Source of the DNA: Cubamyces lactineus
Taxonomy: Eukaryota; Basidiomycota; Agaricomycetes; Polyporales; Polyporaceae
Assembly: GCA_022376465.1 (NCBI GenBank)
Contig: JACDTU010000002.1
Span: forward strand, 930,001 to 994,000
DNA: 64,000 nucleotides
Direction of reading: 5' to 3'
Part shown: positions 57,830 to 64,000 of the stretch, one piece after another
Numbering within the stretch: position 1 is the first letter of the stretch
Layout of the letters: every line of letters begins with the position of its first letter
The notes under the pieces: generated by a model
Databases searched by the model: none
Told to the model about the DNA's origin: nothing
The model's input: only the letters and a program-made list of their open reading frames with translations
Position numbers and translations under genes: made by a program

Positions 57830-59161
57830 ATGAGCACCGACCACGGCAGAGCGATCAACTTTGGCGCAGGCCCGTCCGCGCTCCCACTTTCGGTGCTAGA
57901 GGAGACGCAGGCGGGGCTGCTCAACTTCGAGGGCACGGGCATCGGTATCGCTGAGATCTCCCATCGCTCAAAAGAGTTCCAGACTTTCCTCGACGAGTTC
58001 GAGCGCAACATCCGCACGCAGCTCGAGGTGCCGCCCACACATCGCATCCTCTTCACGCAGGGCGGCGGCACGGGCCAGTTCTCCGCCGTCGTGCTCAACC
58101 TCCTCGCACGGCACCGCCTCCTGCACCCGCAGGCGACCGCGGCGGACACCGTGCTCGACTACGTCGTCACCGGCTCGTGGAGCAAGAAGGCCGCAGAGGA
58201 GGCGCGGCGGCTCTCGGGGGGCATCGCGACGGTGCGCACGGCGGTCGACGCGCGCGTGTACTCCAAGGACGGCAAGTCGTTCGACAACATCCCGCCGCAC
58301 GCCGAGTTCGCGTTCGCGGACGACCCCGCGCTGATCTACTACTGCGAGAACGAGACCGTCGACGGCGTCGAGTTCTCGCACGACCTCGAGAGCCCCGCCG
58401 CGTTCCCGTTCCACCTCCTCAAGCAGAACAGCCTCGTGCCGCTCGTCGCGGACTACTCCTCGTCGTTCATGTGCCGGCCGATCCCACGCCTCGCGGACCA
58501 CGCCGTCATCTATGCCGGCGCGCAGAAGAACATCGGCCCCGCCGGCTTGACGATCCTCATCGTCCGGGAGGACTGCATTGTCGACGTTGACGCTGCTGCG
58601 AAGCTCGGTGCGCCCCCTGTCCCGCTCATCCTCTCCTACAAGACGCTCGCGGACTCAGGCAGCTTGTACAACACTCCTTCTGTGCTCGCGATTTACATGG
58701 CTGGGCTCGTTCTCCGGCGTATGAAGCAGAACGGCGGCCTGCCGTTCTATGAGGAGGTGAACAGGCGCAAGGCGAAGAAGCTCTACGCGGCGATCCACGA
58801 GGGTGAGCAGAAGGGCGTCTTCAGGAGGAAGGTCCAGCAGGGCTCGGAGAGCTGGATGAATGCCGTGTTCGAGGTGCTCGGTGAGGGCGCGGAGAAGAAG
58901 TTCCTGGAAGGGGCTGAAAAACTCGGCATGAAGGGCCTCAAGGGACACAGGTGAGAGGTCATCATGCTTTCTTTACAGACATCGTACTGAGAGAAATGAA
59001 CAGATCTGTCGGGGGTTGGTGCATACTTCTTTCTTGTGTTCATCATCACGCTAATCGTTTCTCCAGGCATTCGCGTCTCGCTCTACAACGCGATCACGGA
59101 ACAGGAGGCCGACAAGCTCATCGCTTACATGACTCAATTCATCGCGGAGGCAAACAACTAG
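57830..59161 (+). CDS. SER1: phosphoserine aminotransferase
   Basis: PLP enzyme converting 3-phosphohydroxypyruvate and glutamate to phosphoserine in serine synthesis. Exons: 57830-58950, 59004-59014, 59067-59161; 408 aa. INFGAGPSALPLSVLEE and GIGIAEISHRSKEF are the family N-terminus, TQGGGTGQFSAVVLNLL binds the cofactor phosphate, and the PLP lysine is in IYAGAQKNIGPAGLT (about residue 233). The 11-nt exon 2 (ATCTGTCGGGG) encodes the centre of the invariant GHRSVGGIRVSLYNA motif, so skipping it would destroy the enzyme and shift the frame. The start was chosen at the ATG directly before the conserved region; an upstream ATG gives an unsupported leader. Confidence 0.95.
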
Positions 59162-59277
59162 GAGGGAGCAAAATACTTGATAGAGGTGTACTTTTAGCGT
59201 GTACTGGAGCTTGGTAAGCAGCGTTGCGGGTTGTACGAGGACCTGATTATGAATTTGCGCGTTTCTACGAAGAATAA

Positions 59278-59371
59278 GTCACTTTGCCGGAGTGGTTAAC
59301 GGGATCGCCTGCTATTCGTAGCTGTTAGCGGTTGGGCTTTGCCCGCGAGTGTTCGAATCGCTCAGGTGACG
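59278..59371 (+). tRNA. tRNA-Ser(GCU) with 12-nt intron
   Basis: Acceptor GTCACTT pairs with AGGTGAC (one G-U), discriminator G at 59371. D arm CCG-GAGTGGTTAA-CGG. Anticodon stem ATCGC/GCGGT, loop CTGCTA-A, anticodon GCT at 59311-59313. An intron of 12 nt (59315-59326) sits between positions 37 and 38, the canonical place; its TAGC pairs with GCTA of the anticodon loop. Long variable arm (class II) and T arm GAGTG-TTCGAAT-CGCTC. Length 94, or 82 after splicing, normal for tRNA-Ser. A TTTTT Pol III terminator follows at 59373-59377. Boxes A and B are intact. Confidence 0.93.
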
Positions 59372-59602
59372 CTTTTTGGCTCCGCGATCCTCCGTTTTTT
59401 GTAACAGCTACGCCTTGTGGATCCACGTATGAAACGCCACATACTTCGCGCCGTGAACGACGTGGTGGCGGCGGAGGATACGCTGCAAGTGACATCGCAT
59501 AGTCTTTGCGAGGCATTGGATAATAACATGGGTTCGTGAGCCACCGCGACATGCGCATCCTCTCAAACATACCGTATCATACCATACTTTGTGGCCAATA
59601 AT

Positions 59603-60020
59603 TCAAGCCCAAGCCTCGTACATGGTCTCCCTTCCCCAAATCTTTCGTCGCACTGAGGCCTCATCGCCCCACGGACCGTGCTGCACAAAGCCGTGGGTCC
59701 AATAGGGATGATGGGTCCAATGCACGGGATTCCCGGCCTTCTGTAGACTGTGAGCATATTCAATCCCGACGTCACCCAGCGGATCGAAGCCAGCGGTAAA
59801 CACCAGCGCCGGCGGCACATCTCGCAGTTTTGCATGCCGGGTGACCTGCATTCGTGACAAATGAGCGGTAGATCCCGGTGCAACCGAGCTGCGAATGCAA
59901 GGACATGCTCATACACGTAAGGAGGCACGCCGCGCGGCAGATAGTGGTCGGCAAAGGAGAAAGTGGCCAGCAACGCACATGCAAGATCGACGGCTTTATG
60001 TTGCTCACGCAGACCAATGG
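59603..60020 (-). pseudogene. C-terminal relic of an alpha/beta-hydrolase-3 esterase
   Basis: The segment VPPALVFTAGFDPLGDVGIE followed by YAHSLQKAGNPVHWTHHPYW and THGFVQHGPW is the C-terminal third of the hormone-sensitive-lipase-like esterases, with the catalytic Asp (FDPLGD) and His (THGF). Upstream, SFADHYLPRGVPPYVYEHVL matches the preceding family segment but is in another frame, and no intron joins the two in phase. The HGGG and GDSAGG parts are absent. So this is a truncated, frame-broken remnant, about 230 bp from the tRNA-Ser gene. Confidence 0.7.
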
Positions 60021-60142
60021 TCTTGGCGAAGCGTTTGAAAACTCTGGGCTGGTGCTACTGGAGTCTAACAATGCTATCGTATATAGTACATCCCTAGTAT
60101 AACAAGTCAACCTGTCCGACGGCGTATATAGTACATGAAACG

Positions 60143-63100
60143 TCACTGCCCTGACCTCAACAAGTCTCTGAGTTCGCTGCTGATCGTCGCCCGCTTCGGA
60201 GGATTGGGCTTAGAGGATGATGGTGAACTAATGCTATCGTTGCGCCTTTGCCTTAGATTCTGGTTCTTGACAGCAGAAGCACTCTCGGCTTCCTTCCGGT
60301 CGATGTCGGCGACCAGCTGAGAGAACGAGAGGAAGAGCACCTCGGCCTGCGCGAGCGTACTATCGAGCTCTATCGACATGCTCAGTTCGTTGCAGTACTA
60401 CGGGCGAACATCAGTGCACTGAAACGTAGCCAGTGTATGGCACATACCTTCAGGATCTCGTCGAACTGAACAATATAGGGCGGGGATGGGCGATAAGTAA
60501 TATACAGTGTGCGCGTCAAAACACTTACCTCAACGAGATACCGCAAAATCACATCCCGGTGAGACTCGAGCACAGCAAGGGCTACGAAGAGCACGAATTG
60601 CGTGCTGTAGTAGTCTGTCCAGAGGACCTCCCACAGTCGAAGGACATCTTCGAAGGGAAACTCCCGCTTGAAGGCGATGAGAATCCAACTACAAGAACAC
60701 CTTAGTCGTCGGTCGACCCTGTGAGACACAAGTGTGACTCGGCATACCGGAAGCAAAAGAACAAATTCAAGCCGTCGGTTTTCTCTACATCGTCGATATG
60801 AGGGACAGGTGATCCTGGGCGCGTCCGGTATAATCGCTTACCAAGATGACGATATAGCTCAGGATCCATGACTGAGATTAGCTGCTGGAGGGTCGACAAC
60901 TGCTGTTTCATGCCGCTCTGATCTCGCAGGAAGTTGCGTTTCTGCCATACTGTTAGCATGTCCGACAAGTGAGGGAGCTGTGTTTTCGCACCATCCGGTC
61001 CATGATTTGCACAAAGCACCAGAAAGTCATCTCCTCGTCGCCGCCCATCACGACATATACCGGTGCGCATAGATCAGACATGCCCTGAACATAGCCTAAT
61101 GCGCATCAATTGACCAGCCTCGACCATGATACATTGTGGGTCCTTGGGACTCACCGAGCTCCTTCTCATAGAAGTTGTATGTGAGCAAGATGCTGGCGAG
61201 ACGCTCGATGTGCTCGTTAGTTGGTGCCTGCGCACCAATATCGCTGAGTTGAGGCGAGATGGTCGAGTATCGCATGTGCATCCCTTTCTCGTTCTCACTA
61301 TCTTCCGTAACTGGCGTCGTTTGCGCGAATAGTGGCTGCGAGCGATCTGTCCGCCGACAGTCCACGTCGATACGATGTCGCTCCTGCAATGGTTCATGAA
61401 TATGACAAGCATGCGACAGAACAAGACGTTCACGCGTACCTCAATGATGTCTTGCCGTTCGAACACCTCAGGGACACCCCACCATTCATCTTTCAGAGCA
61501 CGATAGTGGTTGCTGTGGCAAATTGGGTTTAACGAAGGAATGTAAGAGTCCGGACTTCGACATACCGTTTGGATTCCCAGTCTCGGGCTCTTCGGGCTGC
61601 ATCGCTATTCCAGTCATGGACGCCCAGAAGGAACGGCCACACCTCTCTCCGGATTGCGGGCGTAATTCCCCTACGAAAGATTTCTCGTCTCATCTCCTCC
61701 TTGCGAACCTTCGTAGCGCCGCTGGAGTCAAACCAACTCCTCCAAGTTTTCTCATCCACGGGATGCTTGGGGTCTCTTGACGACTTCGGCCTGGGCAAAT
61801 TCGTAGTTGACTGCAACAGCTCAAAGATTCCAAGATCCGAATCCTCTTCTGCCAAATCGGTTGATCCAGCGGGTAGCGCGTGGGCTTCCCTTAATCGGGC
61901 CCGCTCGCCCTCCTCGGCCACGATACGAGCCCACCGAGCCAAGTATACACGAGCGCTCTCAAACTCACCAACGCCTCCTTTCTCGACCCAGCTACCCCAT
62001 TCGAGATCGCCGTTGGCATTCACGAGACTCTTCACCGGATCCGGGAGGTGAGGCACGATGGGCTTTGCGAGCGGATGAGATAATATCTGCTGTGCCGCAT
62101 GCGCCGCGTGTCTGGTTATGTGGGAGAATGACTGCAGGAGAGCCATTCTAGCCGGAGATGCCGAAGCTGATGATGAGGATACCGGAGAGAGTGATTTGTG
62201 CAAGATGGACGAGCGCTCGGAATCGGAGTTCGTGGGTGAGGAAAGTGGCCGTGGGCGGCGGTGAGCAGGGATGGGAGAATGGGAATTCGCATAAGAAGAT
62301 TGGGCCAAGATGTCATCAACAGCATCATCGGCGAAAAGAGGCGTGGAATGCGTTTCAATGTCCTCGCGAGAGGGGTCCACCAGGTACAAGTTGGACTGTA
62401 AGCATGAGCGTAGAATATGGCAATAAGATCGGAGCTTGACAAGGAGGTCTTCACCGCCCCAAGTACTACTCTTAGGAGCAGACTCGGAGGGAGGAGGCGG
62501 ATAGGATACGGGCCGTGGTTCGATAGGAGATTTTGCCGGCATGGTAAAGGAGCGAGACTCATCGTCATGGAAATGAAGTGTGGGGAGAGTTGATCCACTA
62601 ATGAGGTTTATAGCAATAGAGCCGTCTATGTGCATGATCAGACGGAGACTCTGAGGTCCGACAGGATGCGCACTCACACCAAGACGACAGGGACGGCGGG
62701 TTAACAATCAGAGAATATATTGATGTCAGCGGAACAGAGAACGCGTAGGACTCAGGCCTCTGCACCGGAAGGTCAATGAGAACTGCATCTATGATACTGT
62801 TAGTTTGAAGATCATCCACTGAATGGACTGTACAGACCTTCGTCCTCATCGTCGACGACGGCATGCTCTTCGACTTTCACGAACTTGTCCCACTCGGTTG
62901 GTCCCTTCTCGTTCAGCAAAGATTCAGGGATCCACGCCAGCAAGTATACTGGCTGTGCAGACTCCTACAACGAACGTCATTGCCTGCCACACTACGGAGT
63001 GGCGGGAGTACTCACCTTCTTTACCAAAGCAACAAAGCCAGGGATATTATCGCGCGCATATGCGGTCGGGTTCACGTACACTTTGGACTTGCTGTAGATG

Positions 63101-63195
63101 AGTCTGTATTTGCTATCGTCCGCGCTCTCTTCGGAAGATCCGGACGCGGCGAGTGCATCATGGGAGCCAAGGTCGCTGCGCTTGATCTCGACCAT
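60143..63195 (-). CDS. GYP7: Rab GTPase-activating protein GYP7 (TBC1D15/16/17 family)
   Basis: Stimulates GTP hydrolysis by Ypt7/Rab7-type GTPases in vacuole traffic. Twelve exons (minus): 63195-63016, 62964-62838, 62788-62678, 62625-61566, 61512-61440, 61383-61155, 61095-60992, 60941-60842, 60784-60748, 60688-60529, 60465-60448, 60397-60143; 817 aa. The N-terminal domain has YRLIYSKSKVYVNPTAYARD and LPTLHFHDDES. The TBC domain (about 470-760) has REVWPFLLGVHDW, the Arg finger in RIDVDCRRTDR (IxxDxxR) and the Gln finger in GYVQGMSDL (YxQ), both intact. Exon 11 is an 18-nt microexon (FDEILK). A Ser-rich linker precedes the TBC domain and a basic tail follows it. Divergent from the eS21 gene. 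Confidence 0.92.
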
Positions 63196-63610
63196 CGAAT
63201 CAACCTGCTCCGGCTTGCGTCAGGTCTCGCGGGCCTCACCTCTGCTGAACTTACTGAGGAAGTAGAGAGAGTACCGTCGAAAGGTGGTGGTTGCGGAGAT
63301 CCGCGCATCAGAGTAACATGAGTGTATAAAGCGTTGGACGAGGCTGCTGCGTCTCAGTGGTCGTGGCCTGGACTCCTCGGCAGACTGCGTGCTCTCCGCT
63401 GCGCCGCGGGCGCTAGACGCGCGTAGCCGGCGCGTCATTCCAGCTCATCACGTGCTGCACAGGCACTGATCTGAGCGCTCCAGTTTTAGCAGGAGGCCAA
63501 AGCATGCCAAACAAGAAACTGCAACTGTACAGTTTCTAACCTTACGCTCTCTGCATACTGCCACTAACGCCCGCCGCCGCCCCGCCGCACCAAAAGTCCA
63601 CTTTCTAGCC
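63196..63610. promoter_or_regulatory. bidirectional promoter GYP7/eS21
   Basis: 415 bp between the divergent start codons. Immediately before the eS21 ATG there is a short pyrimidine-rich tract, as usual for ribosomal-protein genes. No TATA box seen. Confidence 0.5.
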
Positions 63611-63966
63611 ATGGAGAACGATCAGGTGTGTAGACGTGCGTCGTACATGCGCACAGGAGAAGTTCTGAACGATTTGCGTGATTTCAGGGTATCCTCGTTG
63701 ACCTCTACGTCCCCCGCAAGTGCGCGGCGACCAGTAAGCATAACCCGAAATTTCTGAGACGACACACTTGACGGTGCTCAAACGCTTCGACTATCTAGAC
63801 CGCCTCATCACCTCCAAGGACCACGCCTCCGTCCAGATCAGCGTTGTTGATGTCGACGCCGACGGCCGGGCACTCCCCACCTCCACCACCTTCGCGCTCT
63901 GCGGTCAGGTCCGGGCTATGGGCGAGAGCGATGACTCCCTGAACCGTCTCGCGACGAAGGCCGGCT
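63611..63966 (+). CDS. RPS21: 40S ribosomal protein eS21, 3' end beyond the window
   Basis: Small-subunit ribosomal protein. Visible exons: 63611-63625 (MENDQ), 63688-63733, 63799-63966; the reading frame then meets donor GTAAGT at 63967 and the remaining exon lies outside. The sequence ENDQGILVDLYVPRKCAATN, then RLITSKDHASVQI and GQVRAMGESDDSLNRLA, matches eS21 over its whole visible length. A short first exon is common for fungal ribosomal-protein genes. Only the last few residues are missing. Confidence 0.95.
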
Positions 63967-64000
63967 GTAAGTCCCTGGAAATGTGCACAGCCTGGTGATA

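Noticed and set aside
1..64000. Search for CRISPR arrays, phage genes, operons, bacterial promoters and riboswitches
   Set aside because: All signs are eukaryotic (introns, fungal families); no direct-repeat/spacer pattern or bacterial gene arrangement was seen.

Overview
The window reads as a gene-dense nuclear segment of a basidiomycete fungus, most likely an Agaricomycete. Genes are split by many introns of about 50-60 bp with GT(G/A)NGT donors and (C/T)AG acceptors. Several encoded proteins have the fungal form of their family: GYP7, IRS4-type EH protein, PGS1, SCD6, fungal dehydratase HTD2, SER1. There are no operons, CRISPR arrays, phage or bacterial features. I rebuilt gene structures by hand from splice sites. 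For every gene marked as resolved, the exon lengths sum to a whole number of codons and the reading phase is kept across each junction.

Layout. 1-6.4 kb: no recognisable gene. 6.4-9.3 kb: an F-box/WD40 (CDC4-like) SCF ubiquitin-ligase receptor. 10.8-13.2 kb: a divergent pair, a PPIL1-type cyclophilin (-) and a D-aminoacyl-tRNA deacylase (+), with a 394-bp MITE-like element carrying 19-bp terminal inverted repeats and an 8-bp target duplication in their shared promoter. 13.7-17.3 kb: divergent PGS1 (-) and SCD6/LSM14 (+); two consecutive SCD6 introns each hold a related box C/D snoRNA. 17.6-22.4 kb, all minus: dephospho-CoA kinase, an IRS4-like EH protein, a metallophosphoesterase. 22.8-27.3 kb, plus: cytosolic glutamyl-tRNA synthetase and a zinc-type (MDR) oxidoreductase. 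27.9-31.7 kb: a small unknown gene (-), then 2.7 kb without a convincing ORF whose strand composition flips from purine- to pyrimidine-rich. 31.7-34.6 kb: an aprataxin-like HIT/zinc-finger gene and, next to it, its broken tandem copy. 35-41.4 kb, minus: a Gfo/Idh/MocA oxidoreductase, a coiled-coil protein, and an unknown 464-aa protein with a 9-nt microexon. 42.6-43.1 kb: a decayed proline-iminopeptidase-like relic. 43.5-45.4 kb, plus: a mitochondrial SAP-domain membrane protein and a COA8/APOPT-like factor. 45.6-50.3 kb: nucleoporin NUP133 (19 exons, one GC-AG intron), divergent from a PRCC-like gene (50.5-52.0 kb). 52.2-54.5 kb, minus: histone H2B and mitochondrial HTD2. 55.9-59.2 kb, plus: an unknown gene and phosphoserine aminotransferase. 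59.3 kb: an intron-containing tRNA-Ser(GCU). 59.6-60.0 kb: an esterase relic. 60.1-63.2 kb: the Rab-GAP GYP7 (-), divergent from ribosomal protein eS21 (+, cut by the window edge).

The genes do not form one pathway; they are housekeeping functions. Mitochondrial roles recur (PGS1 in cardiolipin synthesis, HTD2 in mitochondrial fatty-acid synthesis, COA8, the SAP protein). So do translation and RNA roles (GluRS, DTD, eS21, tRNA-Ser, SCD6 with its snoRNAs). At least five neighbouring pairs are head-to-head with short shared promoters (PPIL1/DTD, PGS1/SCD6, MPE/GUS1, NUP133/PRCC, GYP7/eS21). I found no evidence for a new multi-gene system. The most notable items are the paired intronic snoRNAs, the MITE in a divergent promoter, microexons, a GC-AG intron, the aprataxin duplication and the ORF-less putatively transcribed block at 30.3-31.5 kb.
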